A DNA stretch of 38,629 nucleotides from JAEXNA01 sp037968995 (GCA_037968995.1 JBBKWP010000368.1:1-38629); one strand, 5' to 3'. Numbered from the stretch's first letter, positions 1 through 7,644 are shown. The notes: generated by a model from the sequence alone, not told the origin. Translations and numbers: made by a program.

Positions 1-1137
1 GGGTGGGAAGCCGTGCGGACCATGGAACCCGCGGTGGGCCCCAGGCCGGACAAGTTCCCTGCGGCCGACTCACCGGAGCACGCCTTTCTCAAATGTCGGC
101 GGTGCCTGATCTTTGACCACGTCGCTCAAATGATCACCGGCGTTGTGGTCGTCACGGTGAAGGACGACGCCGGTGACGATGATGCCCGATCCTTGTATGA
201 GGAAGGTCTCATTGAACTTCAACTCTTGCAAGAGCGAGCACGCTCGGCGGTCTCCCATCCTCCCACACCTAAGCCGAAGGACTTTGTAGCCGAAGAACAG
301 TTCCTAACCCCCCGGGAAGCGTTCATGGAGAAGGTCGAAAAAACCAAGGAATATATCCTTTCCGGTGATATTTTCCAACTGGTCCTGTCACAACAGGTCC
401 GCCGAAAAACTTGGGTTGACGCTGTCGCCATCTACCGGGCGCTCCGAATGCTCAACCCCTCACCCTACACCTTCCTCTTGGACTTCGACGACTATCAACT
501 CGTTGGTTCATCGCCTGAAATGCTAGTCCAACTCAACGGCACGCGCGCGGTGGTATGCCCCATCGCAGGCACCAGAAAGCGTACCGGATTCGACGCCGTC
601 GATCGTGAGGCTGAAGCGGATATGCTCGCCGACCCCAAAGAGAGGGCCGAACATCTGATGCTGGTAGACCTCGGCCGCAACGATCTCGGACGTGTCTGCG
701 AATATGGCTCTATCGAGGTACCACGCTATGGAGAAGTCGAGTATTACTCTCACGTGATGCACATGGTCAGTCGAGTCGAGGGTAAGTTGCGAACCGATCG
801 CTCCCCGTTCGACTTAGTCCGCTCCGCGTTTCCCGCCGGGACCGTCTCAGGAGCCCCTAAAATTCGCGCCGTGCAGTTGATCGACGAACTCGAGGATCAT
901 CCGCGAGGCTTCTATGCCGGTGCCGTCGGCTACTTCGGCAGTTGGGGAAGCCTGGACACTTGCATATCCATTCGTACCTTGATGCTCAAAGACGGGTGGG
1001 CGACACTCCAAGCCGGAGCGGGCATTGTGGCCGATTCCGACCCAGCCAAGGAGTGGGATGAGACCATCAACAAATTGGCTGGAATTCGTCAGGCCATCGA
1101 CATGGCGGAACAGAGCTTCGGAGGAGAAATTTCGTGA
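1..1137 (+). CDS. trpE: Anthranilate synthase component I, 5'-truncated by the window edge
   Basis: This enzyme makes anthranilate from chorismate and glutamine-derived ammonia, the first committed step of tryptophan synthesis. The reading frame is open to base 1 (first codons read GWEAVRTMEP), so the gene begins upstream. About 378 residues remain of a family usually near 500, so the N-terminal feedback-binding segment is not visible. The chorismate-binding fold is intact: CPIAGTRKRTG, LVDLGRNDLGRV, FPAGTVSGAPKIRA and LQAGAGIVADSDP with a following conserved Glu are all present in order. It ends in a GTGA overlap with the glutaminase subunit gene, which supports the anthranilate synthase assignment. 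Isochorismate or aminodeoxychorismate synthases share these motifs, and PabB is the main alternative. The GTG at 13 is an internal codon, not the true start. Confidence 0.93.
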   Translation, partial: GWEAVRTMEPAVGPRPDKFPAADSPEHAFLKCRRCLIFDHVAQMITGVVVVTVKDDAGDDDARSLYEEGLIELQLLQERARSAVSHPPTPKPKDFVAEEQFLTPREAFMEKVEKTKEYILSGDIFQLVLSQQVRRKTWVDAVAIYRALRMLNPSPYTFLLDFDDYQLVGSSPEMLVQLNGTRAVVCPIAGTRKRTGFDAVDREAEADMLADPKERAEHLMLVDLGRNDLGRVCEYGSIEVPRYGEVEYYSHVMHMVSRVEGKLRTDRSPFDLVRSAFPAGTVSGAPKIRAVQLIDELEDHPRGFYAGAVGYFGSWGSLDTCISIRTLMLKDGWATLQAGAGIVADSDPAKEWDETINKLAGIRQAIDMAEQSFGGEIS

Positions 1138-1724
1138 AACCGACTTTACTTGTTTTAGACAACTACGACTCCTTCACGTACAACTTGGTACAACTCCTCG
1201 GGGCTTTCTGCTCGGAGGACTACCTCCTCGATGTGGTGCGAAACGATCAGATCGATATGGCCGGAGTCAGGGATAAAGCTCCGGCTCTAGTTGTCGTATC
1301 CCCCGGCCCAGGTCGACCCGAACAGGCTGGAATCTCTGAGAGTCTGATGAGTGACCCTGACTTAAAATGCCCGCGCCTGGGTGTTTGCTTGGGCCATCAA
1401 GCTCTAGCCACGGCCTTCGGTGCCAAGGTCATATTGGCACCTCGTCTCCTACACGGCAAGGTATCCTCTGTCTACCATGATAGCAAAGGGGTATTTCAGG
1501 GGCTTACCAACCCGCTAGTGGCCACCCGATACCATAGCCTCATCGTTGAAGAGGAGAGCCTACCCGACGCACTCACTGTGTCTGCTTGGACCTCCCACGG
1601 TGAAATTATGGGACTCCGACACAAGTCACTCCCCGTCGAAGGCGTGCAATTTCACCCTGAATCACTGGAGACGCCCGAGGGAGCTCGCCTCTTGAAAAAC
1701 TTTGTGAATTCTCGCGACATTTGA
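1134..1724 (+). CDS. trpG: Anthranilate synthase component II (glutamine amidotransferase)
   Basis: This class I glutamine amidotransferase hydrolyses glutamine and channels ammonia to the TrpE subunit. At 196 residues it has the normal length for TrpG/PabA. The N-terminal LLVLDNYDSFTYNLVQ signature is present. The catalytic triad is visible as Cys85 in GVCLGHQ and His174/Glu176 in QFHPES, with the oxyanion region SPGPGRP near residue 56. It starts at GTG, overlapping the TrpE stop by 4 bp (GTGA), which suggests translational coupling. In many bacteria one such protein serves both anthranilate and p-aminobenzoate synthesis, so a dual TrpG/PabA role is possible. No trpD, trpC or other trp gene follows; the next features are tRNAs. 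Confidence 0.93.
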   Translation: MKPTLLVLDNYDSFTYNLVQLLGAFCSEDYLLDVVRNDQIDMAGVRDKAPALVVVSPGPGRPEQAGISESLMSDPDLKCPRLGVCLGHQALATAFGAKVILAPRLLHGKVSSVYHDSKGVFQGLTNPLVATRYHSLIVEEESLPDALTVSAWTSHGEIMGLRHKSLPVEGVQFHPESLETPEGARLLKNFVNSRDI

Positions 1725-1738
1725 CCCCCATTTTAGTC

Positions 1739-1766
1739 TTGACACGAGGATTCCAGTTGCTATAAT
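1739..1766 (+). promoter_or_regulatory. Near-consensus sigma70 promoter of the tRNA operon
   Basis: TTGACA (1739-1744) and TATAAT (1761-1766) are both perfect hexamers separated by 16 bp. Transcription would start about 1773, just ahead of the tRNA-like element at 1780, with tRNA-Asp and tRNA-Phe downstream. It lies 14 bp after the trpG stop codon. Confidence 0.88.
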
Positions 1767-1779
1767 GGGGGCCTCCGAA

Positions 1780-1832
1780 GGGCGGGCAGCTCAATTGGTA
1801 GAGGACTTGCGTCACAAGTCCTCTTTCGCCCG
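1780..1832 (+). pseudogene. tRNA-like element lacking a T arm (likely decayed tRNA, possibly Val-CAC)
   Basis: The sequence folds like the first half of a tRNA. A seven-pair acceptor stem joins 1780-1786 (GGGCGGG) to 1825-1831 (TTCGCCC, with two G-U pairs). A D arm begins GCTC with the usual AATTGGTA loop and GAG. An anticodon-like hairpin follows (1801-1823, nine perfect pairs around a CGTCA loop). The variable loop and T arm are absent and no CCA follows, giving about 53 nt. The bases TGCGTCACA resemble a tRNA-Val(CAC) anticodon region that lost a few bases, but that identity is inference. It is first in the operon, directly behind the promoter, so it should be transcribed. It could be a pseudogene or a processed leader. 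Confidence 0.55.
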
Positions 1833-1856
1833 ATACCGTCCGGAGAAACATATCGT

Positions 1857-1933
1857 GGGGATGTGGCCTAGTGGTTTAGGGCGCCTGCCTGTCACGCAGG
1901 AGATCGCGGGTTCAAATCCCGTCGTTCCCGCCA
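1857..1933 (+). tRNA. tRNA-Asp (anticodon GTC)
   Basis: A full cloverleaf is visible. The acceptor stem pairs GGGGATG (1857-1863) with CGTTCCC (1923-1929). The anticodon stem CCTGC/GCAGG encloses loop CTGTCAC with GTC at 1891-1893. The T arm is GCGGG-TTCAAAT-CCCGT. Discriminator G1930 is followed by an encoded CCA. Confidence 0.97.
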
Positions 1934-1935
1934 CG

Positions 1936-1955
1936 AGCCCGGGGAAACCCGGGCT
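1936..1955 (+). other. GC-rich hairpin between tRNA-Asp and tRNA-Phe
   Basis: AGCCCGGG and CCCGGGCT form eight perfect pairs around a GAAA loop, two bases after the tRNA-Asp CCA. It is followed by TTCCCTTTAT rather than a real U-run, so it more likely marks a processing or partial attenuation site within the operon than a full terminator. Confidence 0.5.
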
Positions 1956-1970
1956 TCCCTTTATGGGAAT

Positions 1971-2046
1971 GCCGAAATAGCTCAGTCGGTAGAGCAAACG
2001 ACTGAAAATCGTTGTGTCGGCGGTTCGATTCCGTCTTTCGGCACCA
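1971..2046 (+). tRNA. tRNA-Phe (anticodon GAA)
   Basis: The acceptor stem pairs GCCGAAA with TTTCGGC (2036-2042). The anticodon arm AACGA-CTGAAAA-TCGTT carries GAA at 2004-2006. The T arm contains GTTCGATTC, and discriminator A2043 is followed by an encoded CCA. It is the last tRNA in the operon, immediately before the terminator. Confidence 0.97.
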
Positions 2047-2078
2047 AAAGAACCTCGTCCACCGAGGTTCTTTTTTTT
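2047..2078 (+). terminator. Intrinsic terminator of the tRNA operon
   Basis: GAACCTCG (2050-2057) pairs with CGAGGTTC (2063-2070) around a five-base loop, followed by eight Ts. The AAA before the stem can extend it into the T-run. It begins right at the tRNA-Phe CCA end. Confidence 0.9.
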
Positions 2079-2164
2079 GCTCCGACCTCAGCTGAACAAA
2101 GCTAAGGAATTGAACCGCCGACACACCTCTCGACCCTCGCCCAAAAGTAGGTTATAACCAACCC

Positions 2165-2497
2165 ATGAAATTTGGACGGGTCAAACGTCAGCACGGCCGC
2201 CTACAGGGCTTGGACGACCTTCTTAACCAGATCGTCCACCATTGCGACCACGTAACGCGAATCGTTCCCGGCAGGATCAACGTCCGCAAGGGCAATTCTC
2301 GGGGTCTCACGGTTCAGTATCCCACGGATGCTGGGCTCAAATGTCAGTACCACGCCTCGGGCACCGTACAGGAAGTTTTTCTCATCTGTAGCGATCACGA
2401 AGCCGCCGCAGAATGGCTGCGAATCGGCGGTTGGCTTCAAAAAGGACGCTCTTCTGGGAAGACGCCCGGGGTCTCTCCTGACACCACATTCTCGTAG
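2165..2497 (+). CDS. Small DUF2103-like putative metal-binding protein
   Basis: This is a 110-residue soluble protein with no signal peptide. Its pattern resembles the small DUF2103 proteins (annotated elsewhere as predicted metal-binding): a basic His-containing start (KRQHGRLQGLDDLL), a central RIVPGRINVRKG segment, and TVQEVFLICSD ahead of a final helix. Cys and His residues (HHCDH near 26-30, CQYH near 61) could bind a metal, but this is not shown. The ATG at 2165 lacks a clear Shine-Dalgarno sequence. It sits alone between the tRNA terminator and the PilZ gene. Family membership is from memory of motif layout and is moderately uncertain. The molecular role is unknown. Confidence 0.55.
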   Translation: MKFGRVKRQHGRLQGLDDLLNQIVHHCDHVTRIVPGRINVRKGNSRGLTVQYPTDAGLKCQYHASGTVQEVFLICSDHEAAAEWLRIGGWLQKGRSSGKTPGVSPDTTFS

Positions 2498-2593
2498 GCG
2501 CCCTGTAGTTGGTTCCGTAAAAAGCGCCTCGACAAAACGGAATTTTCCTTCTCTCGAGGAACACCTGAGAACAGCCCTTAGAAAGGCGCCTCT

Positions 2594-3313
2594 ATGGCTC
2601 TATTAAACGAACTTTTTTATAACTTCAAAGATATCGTAATGGGCCCGAACCTTGACGACCGCCGACTCACCGCACGAGCCCGTTGCAGTATCGCCCTGTC
2701 CTGCCAAACTCCTGACGGAGCCATCGTCTGTATCCTCAAAGACCTCAGCGTTACGGGAGCCCGCATCCTCACTGACCAGAACTGCCGAAAAGGACTTCCC
2801 ATTCTGCTTGTCGCTCCCAAAGGTTCGGGCGAGCAAGCTAAGGCTGTCAAGGGCCAAGTCGCCTGGTCGCGGTTAACGCGTGACGGTTATCTGATCGGTG
2901 TTCAATTCGGAGCCACTCAAAACTCTTGGGTTCGCAACGTGTTGCGCGAACTGGGTCTAACCTCGGCCGTACCCACTCAACAGCGAAAGTTTGTACGAGT
3001 ACCGGGAGATATCGTCATCGAGATTTGCGCCCCAGGCTTTACAAAAAATGCAAACCTGAGAGATCTCAGCATCGGCGGCGCGCTCATTGAGGGAGAGGAC
3101 AATTTTCTTACGGACCTCCCCTTGCGCCTGACGTTTCCAGCGTTCTCAAGGGTACCTAAGCTAGAGATTTCGGGGCGCGTCCGTAGCTGCAAAAAGCGAA
3201 CGGAGGGCAGTCGCTATCAGACCTCGATTAAATTCGAGACTCTTAGCCCTGACCAGCGAAAGCGACTCATAAAACACCTCAGCCAGTTGATGAAACACTC
3301 TCTAAAGACCTAG
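2594..3313 (+). CDS. Tandem PilZ-domain protein (putative c-di-GMP receptor)
   Basis: This 239-residue soluble protein carries two PilZ domains. The first has RLTAR (R24, R28) and DLSVTG (D50, S52, G55). The second has RKFVR (R131, R135) and DLSIGG (D157, S159, G162). Both therefore keep the RxxxR and (D/N)xSxxG motifs that bind cyclic di-GMP in this family, so a two-site sensor is likely. A basic, Lys-rich C-terminal helix follows. AAAGG lies seven bases before the ATG. The patatin-like phospholipase gene starts eight bases after the stop, so the two are probably cotranscribed and may act together. No output domain is fused, so it probably works by protein contact. Confidence 0.85.
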   Translation: MALLNELFYNFKDIVMGPNLDDRRLTARARCSIALSCQTPDGAIVCILKDLSVTGARILTDQNCRKGLPILLVAPKGSGEQAKAVKGQVAWSRLTRDGYLIGVQFGATQNSWVRNVLRELGLTSAVPTQQRKFVRVPGDIVIEICAPGFTKNANLRDLSIGGALIEGEDNFLTDLPLRLTFPAFSRVPKLEISGRVRSCKKRTEGSRYQTSIKFETLSPDQRKRLIKHLSQLMKHSLKT

Positions 3314-3321
3314 CGCTCCCT

Positions 3322-4392
3322 ATGAAACCTCGCTATTTTCGTTGTCTCATGGGCCGTGAAGCTCACGCTCGGCTCACAGAATCCGGTGTCACTCCAGAGA
3401 GCTTCGCTCTGCTGCTGGCTGCCTCAGGGGGGCCGAAATGGTTGGGCCTGGTTGGAATCGACCGCGCTTTGATGAGATTTTTGCGGAGAAGAGTTTCCGA
3501 CCGACTACCGATGTTGGGTGCTTCCAGTGGCGCTTGGCGCGTTTGCGCCATGTCGGCCGATGAGGATGGCTCGGCCTACTCTGAATTAGTAGAAGCCTAT
3601 ATCGGACAGCGATTCGAGGGACGCCCGAAGCCCCACGAAGTTTCCGCGGTCTGCCGGGATTATCTGAGCAAAATTTTTACCGACGAACGCCTTCAATACG
3701 CTACCGCAGCCTCCCCATTCCAAGCGAATCTTACCACAACCATCTTGAGGAGAGAGAAACCCAGCCATCGGGAGATGTTGACAAGTTTCTTAGGTTTGCC
3801 TCTTCTCAACGCGTTCGACCGTCGACTCATTGGTAGGGTCCTGGAGCGGGGGCTTTTCCAGGCCGGCAGTCCGCCGACGGACTCTCCAGTTTCTGGCCCA
3901 CCTTTCTGGGACAAGATACCCACTAGGAAAGTAGCCCTCGACTCTGAAAACTTCGTCCCTGCCCTCTTGGCCTCCGGGTCGATTCCCTTCGTCCTTTCCG
4001 GCGAGTCTGTACCCGGTGCTGGTCCAGGCCACCACGTAGACGGCGGGTTGATCGACTACCATTTCGAGGTCGAGTCGAAGCATCCCGTAGTCTATCCACA
4101 TTTTTCAAGCGACCCCGTCCCCGGATGGCTCGATCAGTTCTTCCCGTTCCGACGTCTGTCGCGATCGGCTCGATCCAACCTATGTCTCTTGATACCCTCC
4201 GATGAACTGATAGCCGCCTACCCTGGTGGTGAATTCCCTTGCCGAGCGGACTTTCATCGTTACTCCAACGACGAACGCATCAAACGATGGCACCAAGTGG
4301 TGAAAGAGAATGGCGTTTTAGAAAGAGAACTCAGCCTCTGCCTCGAGTCGAGCGACCTGTTACGATGCACCGAACCGATGCCCCTCGGATAA
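3322..4392 (+). CDS. Patatin-like phospholipase family protein
   Basis: This is a serine lipid acyl hydrolase of 356 residues. The catalytic dyad is visible: Ser68 in the elbow GASSG (66-70), and Asp240 in the DGG motif (HVDGGLIDYH). The oxyanion-loop region is AASGGPKWLGLVGIDRAL (34-50). This matches a bacterial patatin branch with the GASGGPKW...GSSxGAWR layout. There is no signal peptide or membrane helix, so it is probably cytoplasmic or peripheral at the membrane. The ATG has no clear ribosome-binding site, and translation probably depends on the PilZ gene eight bases upstream. Substrate is unknown; the family includes phospholipase A and acyl-ester hydrolases. A hairpin follows at 4398-4444. 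Confidence 0.82.
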   Translation: MKPRYFRCLMGREAHARLTESGVTPESFALLLAASGGPKWLGLVGIDRALMRFLRRRVSDRLPMLGASSGAWRVCAMSADEDGSAYSELVEAYIGQRFEGRPKPHEVSAVCRDYLSKIFTDERLQYATAASPFQANLTTTILRREKPSHREMLTSFLGLPLLNAFDRRLIGRVLERGLFQAGSPPTDSPVSGPPFWDKIPTRKVALDSENFVPALLASGSIPFVLSGESVPGAGPGHHVDGGLIDYHFEVESKHPVVYPHFSSDPVPGWLDQFFPFRRLSRSARSNLCLLIPSDELIAAYPGGEFPCRADFHRYSNDERIKRWHQVVKENGVLERELSLCLESSDLLRCTEPMPLG

Positions 4393-4397
4393 CGAGA

Positions 4398-4444
4398 GAA
4401 GGCCCGAGTAGACACCTCAAAAAAGCGGGTCTACTCGAGCCTTC
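4398..4444. terminator. Hairpin between convergent genes, probable bidirectional terminator
   Basis: GAAGGC (4398-4403) pairs with GCCTTC (4439-4444), and GAGTAGAC (4406-4413) with GTCTACTC (4429-4436), separated by a 2x2 mismatch. The loop contains AAAAAA. There is no flanking U-run, so termination strength is uncertain, but the position between two converging genes fits. Confidence 0.55.
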
Positions 4445-4468
4445 GCGCAAAGCCAATTTGCTTATGAA

Positions 4469-5599
4469 CTATTCAGCCGGGCCGACGTACTGAACCTCGA
4501 AGTAAAGGGTGGCAAAGGCGCCAATGGTAGGCGGTTTCCCTTGTTCTCCATAAGCCAAGTTGTAGGGAATTTCGAGTTTTCTAACCTCACCGGGTTTCAT
4601 CCCGACGAGACCTTGATCCCAACCTTCAATCACCTGTCCGGCGCCCAGCTTCACTTTGATAGGCTCCTTGCGATCGAGGGAGGAGTCGAACTTCTGCTTC
4701 CCATCAAAGCCGTCCGACCAGCCCGTGTAGTGAAAGTTTCCCACTTGGCCCTTCTTGATTGCTTCGCCTTTTCCAGGCTTGGTGATGGTTTTCACGAGTT
4801 CGCCGGGCTGGACGAAATCGAGGAGTTCGATTTCGAAGAAGAGCCGAGACTTGGCCGGGATATCCCCTTGGGCTTGGTCCCCGTAGGCCATGTAGTGAGG
4901 AATGGAAAGCCTTCTAGTCTCCCCCTTCTTCATACCGTCCAAGCCTTTTTCCCAACCAGGGATCACCTGACCGGCTCCAAGCACCACAGGGAACGGAGTC
5001 TGTCGCTCTCGAGAACTGTCGAACACCTTGCCGTCTTCGAAATTCTCCAACCGACCCACGTAGTGCACCTTCACGGCATCACCCTTCGTGGCGGTCTTTT
5101 CGCCGGAGCCCTCTTTGACGGTGATGATTTCGAACGGTTCTTCAGGAATGACCTCCGCAACCTTAACCTCTATGAAGAACTTCTTGTCCGGCTGTATGCC
5201 GGCCCCTGGTGGGATTTCAGCGAAGAGATCCTTGGCTGCGATCTCCAAGCGACTGACTCCGCCTTCCTTCATATCCTGACTGGCGGCCAAGAGCCCTGGA
5301 AGTTCGGTTTCCTGGGGAACCAAAGTCACGGTCATGGTCCCTCGCCCGAAAGGCTCACCATCAAACTTATCCCCCCACACCTTCAGCTCTGTGCTCACCG
5401 CGCCGGAGCCTTTCACAGCGAGTCCGGTTCCTGGGCTGACAACAGTTGCCGGCACAACGACGATGGGACTTGCTGACGCTGTTGCTGTCGCATTGGCGGT
5501 ATCTGCGTTGGCCCCCGCTCCGGAACATCCGGAGACGAGCCCTGCATAGAGAGCTGACGCCAGTATCAGCTTGGCAATGGACTTTACATTCTTTTTCAT
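4469..5599 (-). CDS. Lipoprotein with three FKBP-type peptidyl-prolyl isomerase domains
   Basis: I choose the ATG at 5599 because GAGG precedes it and because it gives a clean lipoprotein signal (MKKNVKSIAKLILASALYAG, lipobox LVSG|C25). An upstream in-frame extension exists but would bury the signal. The mature protein has a low-complexity Ala/Thr linker, then three FKBP-like units. The first is degenerate, ending AEIPPGAGI. Two are well conserved, each with FDSS...VLGAGQVIPGW or KLGAGQVIEGWDQGL, and with YMAYG or NLAYGEQG. It should assist proline isomerisation of secreted or periplasmic proteins from the membrane surface. It lies downstream of htpG on the same strand, across 113 bp holding two hairpins. 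Confidence 0.87.
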   Translation of the reverse strand: MKKNVKSIAKLILASALYAGLVSGCSGAGANADTANATATASASPIVVVPATVVSPGTGLAVKGSGAVSTELKVWGDKFDGEPFGRGTMTVTLVPQETELPGLLAASQDMKEGGVSRLEIAAKDLFAEIPPGAGIQPDKKFFIEVKVAEVIPEEPFEIITVKEGSGEKTATKGDAVKVHYVGRLENFEDGKVFDSSRERQTPFPVVLGAGQVIPGWEKGLDGMKKGETRRLSIPHYMAYGDQAQGDIPAKSRLFFEIELLDFVQPGELVKTITKPGKGEAIKKGQVGNFHYTGWSDGFDGKQKFDSSLDRKEPIKVKLGAGQVIEGWDQGLVGMKPGEVRKLEIPYNLAYGEQGKPPTIGAFATLYFEVQYVGPAE

Positions 5600-5638
5600 A
5601 AAGCGAACCTCAAAACTTTCGTTCAATACATTTAATGA

Positions 5639-5665
5639 GTGCATCACTCACGAAAAGTGATGCAC
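5639..5665. other. 10-bp perfect inverted repeat upstream of the FKBP lipoprotein gene
   Basis: GTGCATCACT (5639-5648) and AGTGATGCAC (5656-5665) flank a seven-base loop, 40 bp before the FKBP start. No U-run follows on either strand. It could be an operator or an mRNA leader hairpin. Confidence 0.5.
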
Positions 5666-5680
5666 CCATTGTGATGAGAG

Positions 5681-5710
5681 GTCCGGGCGAAAATCGTGTT
5701 TCGGCCGGAC
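5681..5710 (-). terminator. Hairpin directly after htpG
   Basis: GTCCGG pairs with CCGGAC and CGAAA with TTTCG around a six-base loop, with one mismatch between the two stems. It begins two bases after the htpG stop codon. There is no U-tract, so it may act as a weak terminator or mRNA 3'-end stabiliser. Confidence 0.45.
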
Positions 5711-5712
5711 TT

Positions 5713-7638
5713 CTAGGCGAGACTGGAACTGAGTACCTGAGCGATCTCACGGGAAAATCCAGACGGGTCTTCCAGCTCACCGCCTTCTGAGAGAACCGCG
5801 AGTTGATAGACAAGATTCGCTGTTCGACCGAGTTCGACGGTGTCTTTCTCAGACTCATAACGCTTGGCCAGATGGTCGATCAGCGGATGAGACGTGTTGA
5901 TCTCGAGGATCCTTTTGGTGGTGGGAACCTCTTGCCCCATGGCTCTCATCAGACGTTCCAAATTGGCGCTCATGTCTCCACTGTCGGCCACTAGGCAGGC
6001 CGGAGAATCGACGAGGCGGCTCGACACGGAAACTTCCTTGACCTTGTCCTCAAGCTTCGTCTGCATCCAAGAGAGAAACGTCGCCATCTCTTTTTGGGTC
6101 TTTTCCTTCTCTTCCTGACGACTCTTGCGGTCTTCCTCGGAGCCTAACTCCAAATCGGATCCGGCCGCACTGAGCAGCGTCTTCCCTTGAAAGTCAGGAA
6201 CGTTGTTCAGCCAAACCTCGTCCACTGAGTCGGTCAGGAGCAAGACTTCGATGCCCTCTTTCTTGAACGCCTCAAGGTGCGGTGAATCGATGAGCGATTC
6301 CCGAGCATCACCGGTCAGATAGTAGATCTTGTCTTGGCCCTCGGCGCTGCGTGCAACGACCTCTTCAAGAGTGACCAGTTCATCTTTCTCAGTTTTGGTT
6401 GTACGAAACAAGGAGATGCCGAGAATCTTGTCGCGCATCTTGGCATCGTGATAGATGCCTTCCTTGACCACCCGTCCGAACTCGTTCCAAAACTTCTTGT
6501 AGCCGTCACGATCGTCGTCGAGGCTTTCTTTAAGGGTGTCAAGAACTTTTCGAACCAACCGCTTCTTGATCAACTGAATCTGGCGGTCCTTCTGCAAGAT
6601 CTCACGAGACACATTGAGCGATAAGTCGCTGGCGTCCACCACTCCCCGTACGAAACGTAGGTAAGTCGGGATCAGCTCTTTGCAGTCCTCCATAATGAAA
6701 ACACGCTTCACATAGAGTTGCAGGCCGTGGTGTCCTTCTGGATGGAACAGATCCATAGGCGCGCGCTCTGGCAAGAATAGAAGACTGTGGTATTCGAAAG
6801 TGCCTTCAGCCTTGAAAGCCAGTGTCTTCCAAGGAGCGGTCCAATCATGTGCGATATGCCGATAGTACGCATCGTACTCAGCTTGCTCCACCTCTTCTTG
6901 AGGGCGAACCCAAAGAGCTTTCTGACTGTTGAGAACTTTGAGCTCGCGTTTGGTGACGGGCTTATCTTCCTCATAGGTGGTAACGTCCATCTCCATCTTG
7001 ATGGGATACGAAATGAAATCCGAATATCGCTTAACCAGTTGCTCCACGACGTGAGGTTTCGTGTAGTCGTGTAGTCCATCGTCGTCATCCACGGGTTTGA
7101 GATGAAGAATCACGTGGGTGCCGTGGGTCTCCTTGGCGGATTCCGTGATGGTGTAGGTACCGTCGCCGGTGGAAGTCCAAAGGACCGCCTCTTCGTCCCC
7201 TACTCTTCGGGTAAGAAGACTCACTTTATCCGCCACCATGAATGCAGAGTAAAAGCCAATACCGAACTGCCCGATCAGTTGCTGTGAGTCTTTCTCACTT
7301 TTGGCTGCTTCTAGATTATTGAGGAACTCACGGGTTCCCGATTTCGCGATCGTTCCGATCAACTTGACCACTTCATCGCGATTCATCCCGACGCCGCTGT
7401 CAGAGATGGTGAGGGTACGTACCTCGGGGTCGATCTCTAAGAGGATATGGAGATCGCTGGTGTCGATCGCCTCCGTTGAACTCACTAGCGACTCAAGACG
7501 GACTTTGTCCAAAGCGTCGGAGGCGTTCGAGATCAGCTCTCTTAAGAACACGTCCTTTTCGCTATATACCGAATGGATCATCAGCTCGAGAAGCTGCTTG
7601 GCTTCGGCTTGAAACTCCATGGTTTCCACTTGACTCAT
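5713..7638 (-). CDS. htpG: Molecular chaperone HtpG (bacterial Hsp90)
   Basis: This ATP-dependent Hsp90 chaperone acts as a cytosolic homodimer on late folding intermediates. At 641 residues it has the normal bacterial length. The GHKL ATP-binding motifs are all present: FLRELISNASDALDK, TISDSGVGM and IGQFGIGFYSAFMVADKV. The middle-domain signature LNVSREILQ is also visible, and the C-terminal region ends with the usual dimerisation helices. I place the start at ATG 7638, since AGGAG lies seven bases upstream; the GTG two codons earlier is too close to it. No CIRCE element (TTAGCACTC-N9-GAGTGCTAA) is visible upstream. The FKBP lipoprotein gene follows on the same strand. Confidence 0.97.
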   Translation of the reverse strand: MSQVETMEFQAEAKQLLELMIHSVYSEKDVFLRELISNASDALDKVRLESLVSSTEAIDTSDLHILLEIDPEVRTLTISDSGVGMNRDEVVKLIGTIAKSGTREFLNNLEAAKSEKDSQQLIGQFGIGFYSAFMVADKVSLLTRRVGDEEAVLWTSTGDGTYTITESAKETHGTHVILHLKPVDDDDGLHDYTKPHVVEQLVKRYSDFISYPIKMEMDVTTYEEDKPVTKRELKVLNSQKALWVRPQEEVEQAEYDAYYRHIAHDWTAPWKTLAFKAEGTFEYHSLLFLPERAPMDLFHPEGHHGLQLYVKRVFIMEDCKELIPTYLRFVRGVVDASDLSLNVSREILQKDRQIQLIKKRLVRKVLDTLKESLDDDRDGYKKFWNEFGRVVKEGIYHDAKMRDKILGISLFRTTKTEKDELVTLEEVVARSAEGQDKIYYLTGDARESLIDSPHLEAFKKEGIEVLLLTDSVDEVWLNNVPDFQGKTLLSAAGSDLELGSEEDRKSRQEEKEKTQKEMATFLSWMQTKLEDKVKEVSVSSRLVDSPACLVADSGDMSANLERLMRAMGQEVPTTKRILEINTSHPLIDHLAKRYESEKDTVELGRTANLVYQLAVLSEGGELEDPSGFSREIAQVLSSSLA

Positions 7639-7644
7639 GGACAC

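Noticed and set aside
2594..4392. CBASS-type defence operon, because a patatin follows a nucleotide receptor gene
   Set aside because: No CD-NTase, Cap2/Cap3 or other CBASS gene is present, and the patatin matches a broad housekeeping branch (GASGGPKW...GSSxGAWR layout).
4541..5476. Long plus-strand open frame of 311 codons
   Set aside because: It lies entirely antisense to the FKBP lipoprotein, which has clear domains and a signal peptide; the frame is a shadow of its codon bias.
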